Shown: positions 1 through 9,700 of the stretch, one piece after another
Layout of the letters: each line of letters opens with the position of its first letter
Numbering within the stretch: position 1 is the first letter of the stretch
Assembly: GCA_904395805.1 (NCBI GenBank)
Contig: CAJFNV010000044.1
Coordinates: 1-64,000, forward strand
DNA from: Candidatus Gallispira edinburgensis
GTDB lineage: Bacteria > Bacillota > Clostridia > Lachnospirales > CAG-274
Direction: 5' to 3'
Length of the DNA: 64,000 nt
Position numbers and translations under genes: made by a program
Notes under the pieces: generated by a model
The model's input: only the letters and a program-made list of their open reading frames with translations
The model's database searches: none
Told to the model about the DNA's origin: nothing

Positions 1-81
1 AAAATATAAAACAAAAACGCGAAAGTTAACCAACAGTTTCATGACGCATTGGTGCCTTTCGCAGAAAGGTGGATTATAATT

Positions 82-285
82 ATGAAAAAAGAAAAAAAGA
101 TCTATTGCAAATCCAACGGGAAATATTATCCGAAATATAAAACTATTAATGGTTTGAATTATGTATTAGATGAAAGTCATTTCATTTATGTACTTAAAGG
201 TGACGATATAAACGAAAGTTTAAAAAGAACGGTGGTATCTGATAACGATAACGGAGAAGAATTTGAAAACTTACCATTTAATTGA
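82..285 (+). CDS. Small hypothetical ICE protein
   Basis: A 67-residue protein of unknown function. The ATG at 82 is preferred over an upstream in-frame ATG at 49 because AAGGTGG lies just ahead of it. It is Lys/Tyr-rich at the N-terminus and acidic at the C-terminus (ending ENLPFN), with no membrane segment or signal peptide. It sits directly upstream of a TnpV-like gene, and its stop lies next to that gene's ribosome site, so the two are probably cotranscribed. I do not recognise the family. Confidence 0.5.
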   Translation: MKKEKKIYCKSNGKYYPKYKTINGLNYVLDESHFIYVLKGDDINESLKRTVVSDNDNGEEFENLPFN

Positions 286-299
286 ACGGAGGAATTATA

Positions 300-596
300 A
301 TGAAAAACGAAAACTACATTCTTTCTAATTATGGGAAAGCTAGAGAAACTTTTTTAAAAAGCGAAAAGCCTGAGTTATATTTTAAACTTAAAAATTCGGA
401 CAAATTAATGGAGCACTTAATTGAAATTGATAAAGAAGCTTGTGAAATGGAAGATTCTCTTATAGTAGAATATTCAAGAAGCGAAGGTGTAACTGAGGAA
501 TTGAAAAAAGCTGATATGTTTGAGTGGGTAAAAAAAGTAAATTCTATTAAAAATAGAGCTCAGGAGATCGTTTACAATACGCTGATTTATATATGA
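300..596 (+). CDS. TnpV-like transposon-encoded protein
   Basis: A 98-residue protein resembling TnpV, found in Tn4451-like and Tn1549-like elements. The family signature is the C-terminal helical part: a Leu-x-x-His-Leu-x-x-Ile-Asp segment, then EGVTEELKKADMFEWVKK, then NSIKNRAQEIV. The usual TnpV N-terminal tyrosine-rich strand is missing or shortened. The ATG at 300 has GGAGGAA seven bases upstream and is preferred over an ATG at 282. The molecular role of TnpV is not established. Its presence supports a mobile-element origin for this end of the window. Confidence 0.65.
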   Translation: MKNENYILSNYGKARETFLKSEKPELYFKLKNSDKLMEHLIEIDKEACEMEDSLIVEYSRSEGVTEELKKADMFEWVKKVNSIKNRAQEIVYNTLIYI

Positions 597-642
597 GTTG
601 TAGTTGTTGTTTTTATGCAAACGCAGGTACTCAGAAGTCAGA

Positions 643-822
643 TAAAAGCCTCGAAAGAGGCATAGCGGGGCGGTTTTACCGCCCCTCCCCTACGGGGTTT
701 TTAAGAAACTAGCAAGCAGTCTATGTGTGTACCCATTTTGTGTACCCACATAGTTTTAAATAATTAAAAATAAAATTTTTAATTATTTAAAAGACTTAGG
801 GGACACCCCTAATACCCCGGTT
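643..822. other. Candidate origin of transfer (oriT) region
   Basis: This non-coding stretch ahead of the mobilization genes is full of dyads. GCCTC/GAGGC, GGGGCGG/CCGCCCC and CCCC/GGGG hairpins lie within 646-701. CTATGTG/CACATAG at 721-753 encloses two copies of GTGTACCCA. A perfect 17-bp AT stem lies at 755-791 around AAA, and AGGGG/CCCCT at 798-810 is followed by CTAATACCCCGG. MOBP-type oriTs usually sit just upstream of mobC/mobA as inverted repeats next to a conserved nick sequence, so position and structure fit. The nick site itself is not proven. Confidence 0.55.
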
Positions 823-857
823 TTAAAAAAATACCTTTAAAGGAATGTGATTGAATA

Positions 858-1229
858 ATGGTCAATAGGAAAAGAAACATACAAATTCACGTTGATATAG
901 ATGATGCTGCTTTAGAAATTTTAAAAAATAAACTCAAGAAAAATAACCTAAGCATTCAAGAGTTTTTTCAAAATAAAATAAAAAAGCCTGTCAGGTACAT
1001 AGATACAGAACACAGATTTGAAATGAAAAGGATCAACAACCAGATAAACGAAACCGGCAAAAAAATAAATAACATCAGTGTCAGGATCAAAACTGAAAAT
1101 ATATATGAAAGTGATATTAACACAATTTATAATTTAATTGCAAATGTAATCAACTCGCAAAAAGAACTTAACGGAGTAATATCAAAATATTTTGAAACCA
1201 TGAAGGAGGTTGACATTGACGATGAATAA
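858..1229 (+). CDS. MobC-like relaxosome accessory protein, copy 1
   Basis: A 123-residue protein. The N-terminus carries a basic stretch and a short strand-helix-helix segment (IQIHVDIDDAALEILKNKL) of the ribbon-helix-helix kind. The C-terminal half is helical with spaced Asn/Ile (MKRINNQINETGKKIN). MobC proteins bind oriT and help the relaxase nick. It follows the candidate oriT and overlaps the next gene, which is similar in size and layout, so this element appears to encode two MobC-like proteins. The assignment rests on context, length and pattern. Confidence 0.5.
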   Translation: MVNRKRNIQIHVDIDDAALEILKNKLKKNNLSIQEFFQNKIKKPVRYIDTEHRFEMKRINNQINETGKKINNISVRIKTENIYESDINTIYNLIANVINSQKELNGVISKYFETMKEVDIDDE

Positions 1230-1581
1230 ACTTCCTCAAAGATCATCAAAACATCAAATTAAATTTAGACTAGATGACATAGAGAACAACATTTTTCATA
1301 GAAAGCTTAAACAAACAAATTTAACAAAACATGAATATTTACTGAGATTAGTTTTTTATGATTTTGTATGGTATACGCAAAATGAAAAGGACTTCATAAA
1401 TACAATTAACAATACAAGCTATCAAATTTCGATGATATGCAGAAACCTAAAAATGATAATAAAACAATTAGAGGATGAGTTCTGGGATGACAGTGATATT
1501 GAAAAAATTAAAATAGGTATTAAAGAGATAGAACAATATCATTTAAATTATATTAACATGATTAAAGTAGATCAAATTTAA
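1222..1581 (+). CDS. MobC-like relaxosome accessory protein, copy 2
   Basis: A 119-residue protein. The ATG at 1222 (MNKLPQRSSKH) is preferred, with AAGGAGG upstream inside the end of the preceding gene. The layout resembles MobC: a basic N-terminus, a KFRLDDIENNIFHRKL strand-helix, then a helix containing INNTSYQISMICRNL, which matches the N-x-x-x-x-Q-I pattern of MobC proteins. It lies between copy 1 and the relaxase, and the relaxase starts 22 nt downstream. It likely works with copy 1 at oriT. Whether the two form heterodimers is unknown. Confidence 0.55.
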   Translation: MNKLPQRSSKHQIKFRLDDIENNIFHRKLKQTNLTKHEYLLRLVFYDFVWYTQNEKDFINTINNTSYQISMICRNLKMIIKQLEDEFWDDSDIEKIKIGIKEIEQYHLNYINMIKVDQI

Positions 1582-1603
1582 TTAAAAGGGATGTGATGGT
1601 ATA

Positions 1604-2986
1604 ATGGCAATTACAAAAATACATAGCATTGTTGCCACTGTTCAAAAAGCTGTAGATTACATTTGCAACCCACAGAAAACAGACGAGAAACTTTTAGTAA
1701 GTTCTTACATGTGCAATCCTTCCACTGCACAAAAAGACTTTATGAGGTGTTTAAAGATGAATGCTAAAGGCATTGATAAAAGTAAAAGCAAAGAAAACTT
1801 TTATAAAATGCTTAATGGTGTTAAAGCAAATCATCTTATACAGTCTTTCCTGCCGGGTGAAATTACTAAAGAGGAAGCCCATGAAGTCGGTGAAGAACTT
1901 GCCAGACGACTTTTAGGAAATAAATATCAATATGTAATTGCAACCCATGTTGACAAAAATCATATACATAATCACATCATATTTTGCGATGTGGACATGA
2001 TTGAGTTTAAACGCTATAATAAGACTTATTGGGATGTAAGAAAATTAAATGATGAGCTATGTATGGAAAGAGGCTTGTCTGTCCTTGATATTAATAAAGT
2101 TAATCGTAGAGGTAAAAGTTATAAAGAATGGTATGAGGGCAAAAAATATAAATCTTGGAAAGACACTATTAGGCTTAATATAGACTTTGCAATCAAAAAT
2201 TCATATTCATATGAAAGCTTTCTTAAAATCATTGAATTAAAAGGCTGCGAGGTTGACGATTCAGGTAAATGGTTAAAATTTAGATTAAGCGAAGGGGAGC
2301 ACACCCGTTGGTGTAGAGCAAGATCTAATACACTTGGAAATGAATACACTAGGGAAGCTATAAAGGAACGTATCAGGAACAAAAGCAATAATATAAAAGT
2401 AAATAAGTTTATTGATACAGATTCAAACAAGTATAAAAATAATTATTTCTTAAAACGTTGGGCAAAAATTCAAAATGTCAAAAATCAAGCTGAAATGATG
2501 AACAAACTGAATGACAGAGGTTTTAAATCTATATATGCAGCAAATGAACGATTAAAAGAATTAGATGCTCTTATTGCATCCAGTGATATTTTAATAGATG
2601 AGTTAGAAGAAAAGAATAAAATTTTGTCTAGCATTATAAATGCCCATCATATCTATAATGACAATTTAAAGTATTTTCAAAATTATAATTCTTCAAAAGA
2701 TAAGGAAAAATATTTTGAAAGGCATGAATCTGAAATTAATAATTTCATATCAGCAGGAGAGTTGTTACTTAAATATAAAATTCCATTTGATTATGACATC
2801 AACAATTACATTGACCAATTAAATGAAAATAACAAGGAAATTACAAAGTACAGAAACAGAATTAATCCGTTGGTTGAAGAACGTGCAGATCTATTAAAAA
2901 TATTAAATGAGTTAGATAAATATACCAAGGGTATAGAGGAACATTCTTATTCTACACATGAAAATAATAGCAACATTGAACATTAA
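1604..2986 (+). CDS. MobA/MobL-type relaxase (MOBP)
   Basis: A 460-residue relaxase. The Relaxase/Mobilization nuclease domain covers roughly residues 1-250, with the N-terminal AVDYICNPQKT segment carrying the candidate catalytic Tyr. The metal-binding histidine motif HVDKNHIHNHI lies near residue 120. The C-terminal third is a helical, charged linker. It would nick one strand at oriT, bind the 5' end covalently and pilot the strand to the VirD4 coupling protein encoded at 25-27 kb. A GGGATGTGATGGTATA spacer precedes the ATG. The gene reads away from the transfer operon and converges on it at a shared terminator. Confidence 0.9.
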   Translation: MAITKIHSIVATVQKAVDYICNPQKTDEKLLVSSYMCNPSTAQKDFMRCLKMNAKGIDKSKSKENFYKMLNGVKANHLIQSFLPGEITKEEAHEVGEELARRLLGNKYQYVIATHVDKNHIHNHIIFCDVDMIEFKRYNKTYWDVRKLNDELCMERGLSVLDINKVNRRGKSYKEWYEGKKYKSWKDTIRLNIDFAIKNSYSYESFLKIIELKGCEVDDSGKWLKFRLSEGEHTRWCRARSNTLGNEYTREAIKERIRNKSNNIKVNKFIDTDSNKYKNNYFLKRWAKIQNVKNQAEMMNKLNDRGFKSIYAANERLKELDALIASSDILIDELEEKNKILSSIINAHHIYNDNLKYFQNYNSSKDKEKYFERHESEINNFISAGELLLKYKIPFDYDINNYIDQLNENNKEITKYRNRINPLVEERADLLKILNELDKYTKGIEEHSYSTHENNSNIEH

Positions 2987-2993
2987 TAAAAAA

Positions 2994-3030
2994 AGGCTCC
3001 TATACAACTTGTAAGATGTATAGGGAGCCT
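2994..3030. terminator. Bidirectional intrinsic terminator
   Basis: AGGCTCCTATACA pairs with TGTATAGGGAGCCT around a short loop. An A-run lies on its left and a short A/T-rich tail on its right. It sits in the 50-bp gap between the convergent relaxase gene and the transfer operon, so it can end transcripts from both sides. Confidence 0.85.
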
Positions 3031-3035
3031 ATATC

Positions 3036-4673
3036 TTAGTTCTTGATTAACTGTCTGCTATCTTCTATATCCATAGAGGCAGAAATATCTTGCCTATTTA
3101 ATCCTTTTGAAAGCATTTCATTATTTTTTTCTGTAGCTTCATATTCTGTCGCAGATAAAAGAGAGTCCAAAGAATAATCATCTTCTTTTATGACATTTTT
3201 ATCTGCATTATGTTTATTTACAACTTCATTCAATAATTGACTTATTTCGGCAGATTTATTATTTTTTAAATTGTTTGCTATAATCTCATTTATAACAAAT
3301 TCATCTACTCCTGATAAGTAAGCTTCTTTAATAGATATCATTGTAGGGCTATCCAGCCTGTTGTCTGCAATTTTATTTAACTGCTCAACAGTAATATCTG
3401 ATTCTGTTAAAATAATTGCTATAGTTTCGAGCTGCTGATTATCAAAGAAACCTGAACATAATCTTGTAAACAGATCATCATCAATTTTTCTATTGAGATC
3501 ATTTACTAAAACTCTGTGTAAAGCATACAACTGCAATCCTGAAAGTGCAGGGTTTAAAATCATTGACATTCTTTTATTAGATGGTCTTGTCTGATAGATA
3601 AGCCTGATAGCTGAAATTTGTTGTGAATTATAATTACGCAATAAAGAATTTACCAATGATAAAGGCATATTTTCAGAAATAGAACGGATTCCCTGAGAAA
3701 TTACTTCGGTACTATATTTGTTAAAGCATAATATAGATAATTCAGCAGGATTAAAGTTTTTGTCAATTGCTGTTTTAAATTGATGCAACTGCTCATTGTT
3801 ATATAGCGGATTGCCGTTTTTGTCTATAGCTGATTTTAAGCTATCATAAGTAATATCATAGTTTTTGTACAGCACCTGTGGAAACAATTCATATTCAATA
3901 CTTGTTATTAAATGCCTTGACTGTTCTTTTACTGTATTTAGAATGTTAAGGGCATCTTCTTCCGTACAATCCTTAAAAATATCTAAATTTAAGTCTGGAC
4001 TTTCAATTCCAAATTTACTTGCAACAGCATGTGCAACTAAATTTATATATTGTTCTCTTAATGAACCCTTTACTGTACCAAAATATCCTTTTTCTGTTAC
4101 CAGATTTTTAATCATGTCATAAACAATCTTTTCATTTGATGGTTTATTATAAATATAAGATATTTTATTTCTGTAGTCATAGTGTGATTTTTCTGACTTA
4201 TATGTATACACAAAGCGTGAATCGGACACACCTTTAATAGCATTTGATATATTAATATAATCAGATGACAATACCTTAACCGCATCACGATGTTTTGTGG
4301 CTTGTGTAGGCTTTGGCAAAGTTATTTGTGACACATCAAAAAATTTTTTTACATTATAGTAAGTTTTTTCTACTCCATTATTTTCAACGGTTTTCGGTGC
4401 AAGTAATGATATGCCCTTCTCGCCGCTTATTATTCTTCCTGAATATTTATTAATTATCTCTACAGATAAAACCTCTTTGGCATTTGGATTTTGATTATAC
4501 AAAGCCAAACAATTTTTTATACTGAGATTAGAAAAATTTGTCATCAAATTTAAAAAATCAGATAATTTTTTACTATCAGTCGTACATTCAACTAAAGCTG
4601 CATGAGCATAGATATTATATTCATTTTTTGCTGCTTTTATTTGATCAATTACATTATTATTCTGCTCACTCAT
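3036..4673 (-). CDS. ArdC-N-like ssDNA-binding domain protein
   Basis: A 545-residue protein, the last gene of the transfer operon. Residues 10-120 match the ArdC N-terminal domain pattern: a helix with NLSIKNCLALYNQNPNA, then a GEKGISLLAP loop, then a KKFFDVSQI strand. ArdC-type domains bind single-stranded DNA and give antirestriction activity to incoming plasmids. The remaining 400 residues are helical, with repeated Leu-rich segments, and are not recognised. The end contains a ATEYEATEKN segment resembling the tails of other proteins in this operon. It probably protects or processes DNA during transfer, by inference. Confidence 0.6.
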   Translation of the reverse strand: MSEQNNNVIDQIKAAKNEYNIYAHAALVECTTDSKKLSDFLNLMTNFSNLSIKNCLALYNQNPNAKEVLSVEIINKYSGRIISGEKGISLLAPKTVENNGVEKTYYNVKKFFDVSQITLPKPTQATKHRDAVKVLSSDYINISNAIKGVSDSRFVYTYKSEKSHYDYRNKISYIYNKPSNEKIVYDMIKNLVTEKGYFGTVKGSLREQYINLVAHAVASKFGIESPDLNLDIFKDCTEEDALNILNTVKEQSRHLITSIEYELFPQVLYKNYDITYDSLKSAIDKNGNPLYNNEQLHQFKTAIDKNFNPAELSILCFNKYSTEVISQGIRSISENMPLSLVNSLLRNYNSQQISAIRLIYQTRPSNKRMSMILNPALSGLQLYALHRVLVNDLNRKIDDDLFTRLCSGFFDNQQLETIAIILTESDITVEQLNKIADNRLDSPTMISIKEAYLSGVDEFVINEIIANNLKNNKSAEISQLLNEVVNKHNADKNVIKEDDYSLDSLLSATEYEATEKNNEMLSKGLNRQDISASMDIEDSRQLIKN

Positions 4674-4687
4674 AGTCTTTCCTCCTA

Positions 4688-6775
4688 TTATTTAAAACTC
4701 ATTTCATATTTAGGTCGACAGTCATTATCGACTGTCATATAAACTGTGGCACTAAAATTTCTTTTAGTTTTTTTACTTTTGATTCCTGTTACTCTTATCC
4801 TGCCTGTTGATAATAATATTTTTGCAGCCTCCTTTGTGATTTTTTTGTTTAATTTAGAAAAATAAAAATCATTTTCCCATAATTTAAAATCACAAGCTGA
4901 GCAACCATAGTATATATTTCCTTTAACGGTCTTTTTCAGAAAAACTATACTACCACAAGCAGGACATGTTCCAATTTTTTCGTTTTCAACACTATCAGTA
5001 ATCGGTTTTATCTTTGAATAATTAGCAACCCATGTTAAAATCAAATCCCTTATATCTGACATAAATTTTTCATAAGAGTATTCCCCTTTACTGACACTTA
5101 ACAGTTTATTTTCCCAGTTAACAGTCATTTGAACTGATTTAACTTCTTCAGGAAGAACAGATATTAATTTTTTCCCTTTATCAGTTATTAATAACTTTTT
5201 TCTTTTCCTTTCAACATAGTTATCCTTGACCAACTTTTCAATTATAGCTGCCCTTGTTGCAGAAGTACCTAATCCTTTACGTTCTACATCACGTTCCATT
5301 TCTCTATTTCCTGCTTTTTCCATTGCATTTAACAGCGTATCTTCACTATAATGTTCAGGAGGACTGGTTACATGCTCTGAGACATTATAGCCGTCTATGG
5401 GCAAATACCCTTTTTCAAACATTAACTTCTCATTATTTGAATTTGAATAAGATAAGCCTAATAATTCAAACAAATATGAAGTTATTTTTTTATATCCATC
5501 AGACACAACCACATTACTTTTTGCTTCATAATCTTCATCTGCAAATTTTGCAATAACTTTAGTATCTTCAATAACCATTGGCTCTGACGTTGCTTCAACA
5601 AGTCTAAAAGAAATCAACTTTAAAATATTTGCCTCGTCTGTAGATAATGAAGATATGTCATTGTTTGTTCGTATATATATGGTCGGTATAATTGCATGGT
5701 GATCAGTTACTTTTTTATTATTCACAATAACACCTGTATCAAACTTTAACTTCGCTAAAAAATCACTGTTTATACTTTTTGCAAATGTTACTAATACAGC
5801 ACTTATTAAATCATAAATTTTATTTTCCATGTCCTCTGTAAGATAATTACTGTCTGTTCTAGGATAAGTAATAAGTTTCTTTTCATACAAGGATTGTGCA
5901 ATTTCCAATGTCTTGCTTGCTGTATAGCCAAAAAGCTTATTTGCCGTCCTTTGAAGTAGCGTAAGATCAAATAATTTCGGGGGCAAAGTTCTTTTATTTT
6001 TAATCTCTATATCTATAATTTCAGCAATATTATCCCCTGCATTCAGTACATTAAAGCATTCATCATAACTTTTGTACTTTTCTATGCTTTTAAAATTAAT
6101 GCCATTTATAATAATGTTGCCATGATAATATTTTTCAGGAATAAAGTTATTAATGGAATTATCCCTTTCATTGATAATGTTAAGTGTAGGAGTTTGCACT
6201 CTGCCGATTCTTAATAATGTACCACCTCCATATATTAATGAAAATAAGCGAGTACCATTCATACCCACAAGCCAATCTGCTTCTTGCCTGCATTTGGCAG
6301 CTAAATATAAATTATCATATAAATATGAGGGTTTTAAATTTTTAAAACCCTCTCGAATAGCTTCATCTTCCATAGATGATAACCAAAGCCTTTTAAACGG
6401 CTTTTTACAGCCAGCATATTCATATATTAATCTAAAAATCAATTCCCCCTCTCTTCCCGCATCTGTTGCACATACAAGTTCGTCAACATCAGGTCTATTC
6501 ATCTGCTTTTTTAATGCATTAAGCAAATCTTTTCCTGTTGCTGTATATTTTATATTTTTAGGCATTATAGGTAATGTATCTAACTGCCATTTTTTATAAC
6601 GCTCATCGTACATATCTGGTGAACATAAGCCCACCAGATGTCCTGAAGCAAATGCTATAATAGACTCTGTATTTTCATAAAATCCACCTGAATTTTTATT
6701 ATAATTTTTACCATATAAAGCCTTTGCTATACTTGTTGCAACAGATTTTTTTTCAGTTATTATTAATTTTTTCAA
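4688..6775 (-). CDS. topB: DNA topoisomerase III
   Basis: A 695-residue type IA topoisomerase, near full family length. The Toprim domain starts at MKKLIITEKKSVA and includes CATDAGREGELIFRLIYEYAG. The active-site region is ITYPRTDSNYL (catalytic Tyr near residue 310), and RIGRVQTPTL precedes it. The C-terminus carries one Cys4 zinc ribbon (CPACG ... CSAC). Plasmid and ICE TopB enzymes resolve single-strand and catenated intermediates of conjugative replication. The start is a TTG at 6775 that overlaps the TGA of the upstream gene, with GGAGGAG eight bases ahead, so translation is coupled. Confidence 0.95.
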   Translation of the reverse strand: MKKLIITEKKSVATSIAKALYGKNYNKNSGGFYENTESIIAFASGHLVGLCSPDMYDERYKKWQLDTLPIMPKNIKYTATGKDLLNALKKQMNRPDVDELVCATDAGREGELIFRLIYEYAGCKKPFKRLWLSSMEDEAIREGFKNLKPSYLYDNLYLAAKCRQEADWLVGMNGTRLFSLIYGGGTLLRIGRVQTPTLNIINERDNSINNFIPEKYYHGNIIINGINFKSIEKYKSYDECFNVLNAGDNIAEIIDIEIKNKRTLPPKLFDLTLLQRTANKLFGYTASKTLEIAQSLYEKKLITYPRTDSNYLTEDMENKIYDLISAVLVTFAKSINSDFLAKLKFDTGVIVNNKKVTDHHAIIPTIYIRTNNDISSLSTDEANILKLISFRLVEATSEPMVIEDTKVIAKFADEDYEAKSNVVVSDGYKKITSYLFELLGLSYSNSNNEKLMFEKGYLPIDGYNVSEHVTSPPEHYSEDTLLNAMEKAGNREMERDVERKGLGTSATRAAIIEKLVKDNYVERKRKKLLITDKGKKLISVLPEEVKSVQMTVNWENKLLSVSKGEYSYEKFMSDIRDLILTWVANYSKIKPITDSVENEKIGTCPACGSIVFLKKTVKGNIYYGCSACDFKLWENDFYFSKLNKKITKEAAKILLSTGRIRVTGIKSKKTKRNFSATVYMTVDNDCRPKYEMSFK

Positions 6776-9700
6776 TGACAGTTCTCCTCCTTAGTTATTT
6801 CAAAATTTGTATCTTTATTGCAATAATCTGCTTCAATCTTGGCGTCATCAAAAGTTGAATCAAGGCTATATTCATCTTCTGAATTTACTCTTGAATCTCC
6901 ATCTATTGCCAGTTCCTTATTTAGTTTTTCAAGTTTGCTTTCCTTTTCTCTCAACTCGTCAAGCTGTGCAAATGGTTCATTTACTTCTTTTTTTGCAGCT
7001 TCGAATTGATATTTGGTCTTTTTAAGCAAATTTTGTGCTTCCTTAATCTTTATATCAATACTGTTTAAAAGGTTATCCAAACGTGTGATATTTCCAAACA
7101 CATCAGTTCCTATATCTGTTTGATACGTCAGGTTAGCTTTTAAATTAATGACAAATACTTTTTTAAAGCTATCGAAAGATACATCCATTTTAAAGCCTTT
7201 ATATTCGCCTACAGGCTTCGTTTTCTCATCAGGTCGAATACTTCTACAACTTTCGAGAAAAGCCGTGCCTGCCTCTTTTTTGTCGCTAAAATAAGTGCCG
7301 TCAACAGTCATTCCCGAAAATTTTTCGGAAGAGTTTGCCTCAGCAATAGCTACATCTTTTTCAGCAGCCTTTATATATTCATTAAGTTGCTGTATTTTTT
7401 CGGGATATTTCACATTAATATTTTCCTGTAAAGTACGCTTGTTCTCCTGATAGTTTGCGAATACCGTTCTGAGCCTGTTAACTTCAATGTCCAGATCCAT
7501 CTTTTCTTTAATTTTGGGATCACCTGCAGCTAAAGCTTTGATTTCAGCATAGCTTAATACACATTCATCTATATCCTCTGCAGATCGAGCTGGAGACTTT
7601 GAAGTCATAATCTGGCTTATAAATTTTTGCTTATTTTCAACAAGTTGGTACAAATAAGCATCAAATGTGCCCTTTGTAACATAGTTAAATATGTCAACTT
7701 CCGAATTTTCGTTGCCCTGACGTATTATTCTGCCATTTCTTTGTTCGAGATCTGCGGGGCGGTATGGGCAGTCCAGATGATGTACTGCTTTTAGCTTGTT
7801 TTGACAGTTTGTACCGGTTCCAAGCTTACTTGTGGAGCCAAGCAATACTCTTACATCGCCGTCCTGAACCTTTGTAAATAAGGCTAACTTCTGCTCATCA
7901 GTTTTACAATCGTGAATAAATGCTATTTCACTTTCAGGGATACCCTTCTTTATTAATTTTGATTTGATATCATCATAAACACAAAAAGGTTTAATTTGAC
8001 CATTTTTGTCTTTTCCGCCCGGAGTTGATAAATCACAAAATATAATTTGCGTTAATCTGTTTTCTGTAGTTTCTCTCCAAATGTCATAGACATTATTGAT
8101 ACAAGCATTAACCTTGCTGTTAGGATCATCAGGCAAAAGAGGATTTGCCAATCTTTGGTCTAAAGCTAACTTTCTGCCGTCATTTGTAATATTCAACATA
8201 TTATCTTGACTTATATCGACCTTTTTAGACCTTATAGCCTCAGCTCGTTCTGCAAGCCCGTCAACCAGATCCTTTTGGTATTCGCTAGCCTCAGTAGCAA
8301 TGGTATGATAATTTGCCTTTGGGACGGGTAAATTAAGCATATCAGGGGTTTTGATGTCTGCAACAGCTTTAAAAGTATTCATAAGCTCCGGCAGATTGAA
8401 AAACTTAGAAAACCTAGTTTTCATCTGATACCCTTTACCTTCAGGAGCTAATTCCAATGCAACCTGTGTTTCACCAAATGTACTTGCCCAGCTGTCAAAA
8501 TGGTTAAGACCTAATGCTCTTAACTCATCATACTGCAGATAGGTCTGCATTGTATACAATTCCACCATGGAATTGCTGATAGGTGTACCGGTAGCAAAGA
8601 CAACACCTTTATTATTGGTCTTTTCGTCAAGATACCTGCACTTCATAAACAGATCCTCCGCACGTTGAGAAGCAGAGCTTGAATTAATGCCCGCAATTCT
8701 ATCCATTTTGGTATAGAAATACTTGTTTTTAAAAAAATGTGCTTCATCAATATACAGCTTGTCAACACCCAATTCTTCAAATGTTATTACTGTATCCCTT
8801 TTATCAGCATTATTTAATTTTTCAAGACGAGCTTCAAGATTTTTTCGGGTACTTTCAAGCTGTTTTACCGTAAAACCTCTTGACGCACTGGTGTCGCTAT
8901 GTAATGCAATTAAAAAATCTTCTACCTCATCTAATTCGTTTTGTATAAATTCTGCCTGACGTTCTGTAGACAATGGTATCTTTTCTAATTGATTATGAGA
9001 AATGATTATAGCATCATAGTTACCTGTAGCAATTCTTGAACAGAATTTTTCTCTGTTTTCCTTAGAAAAATCTTTTTCTGAAGGAATTAATATGTTTGCA
9101 GTCGGATAAAGCTGAAGAAATTCTTTCCCCATTTGATTAACAATAGCCTTTGGAACTACGATCATGCTTTTGCTACATAATCCAAGTCTTTTGCTCTCCA
9201 TGGCTGATGCAATCATTTCAAAGCTCTTGCCTGCACCTACAGTATGAGCAAGAAGAGTATTCCCACCATAAAGTGTATGGGCGATAGCATCGATCTGATG
9301 CTTACGCAATGTAATTTCAGGGTTTATGCCTTTAAATGTAATATGACTGCCATCATATTCACGAGGTCTTATGGAATTGAATTTTTCATTGTAAATTTTG
9401 CACAGCTCTTGCGTTCTGTCATAATCATCCCATACCCATTCTTTGAATTTATTCTTAATGAGGGTCTGTTTCTCTTGTGCTAAAAGGGTTTCTTTATTGT
9501 TTAATACAGCTTTCTTGTTTCCTTTTTCATCTTCGATATAATCATATATGCGAATCGGTCGCATATTAAGAGTAGATTCTATTATTCTGTAGGCATTCAT
9601 TCGTGAAGTGCCGTAGGTGGTATTTGCTTTAACATTATTGCTATCAGCAGTTCTGTTGCTTATACCGTAATTTGATGTATATTTGTCAAACCCAATAACA

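Noticed and set aside
755-791. Perfect 17-bp AT hairpin as a terminator for the TnpV-like gene
   Set aside because: All A/T stem without a GC part or clean T-run; better explained as part of the oriT structure.
3008-3016. ACAACTTGTA in the loop of the terminator as a seventh palindrome copy
   Set aside because: Only the central bases match; the GG/CC borders are missing.
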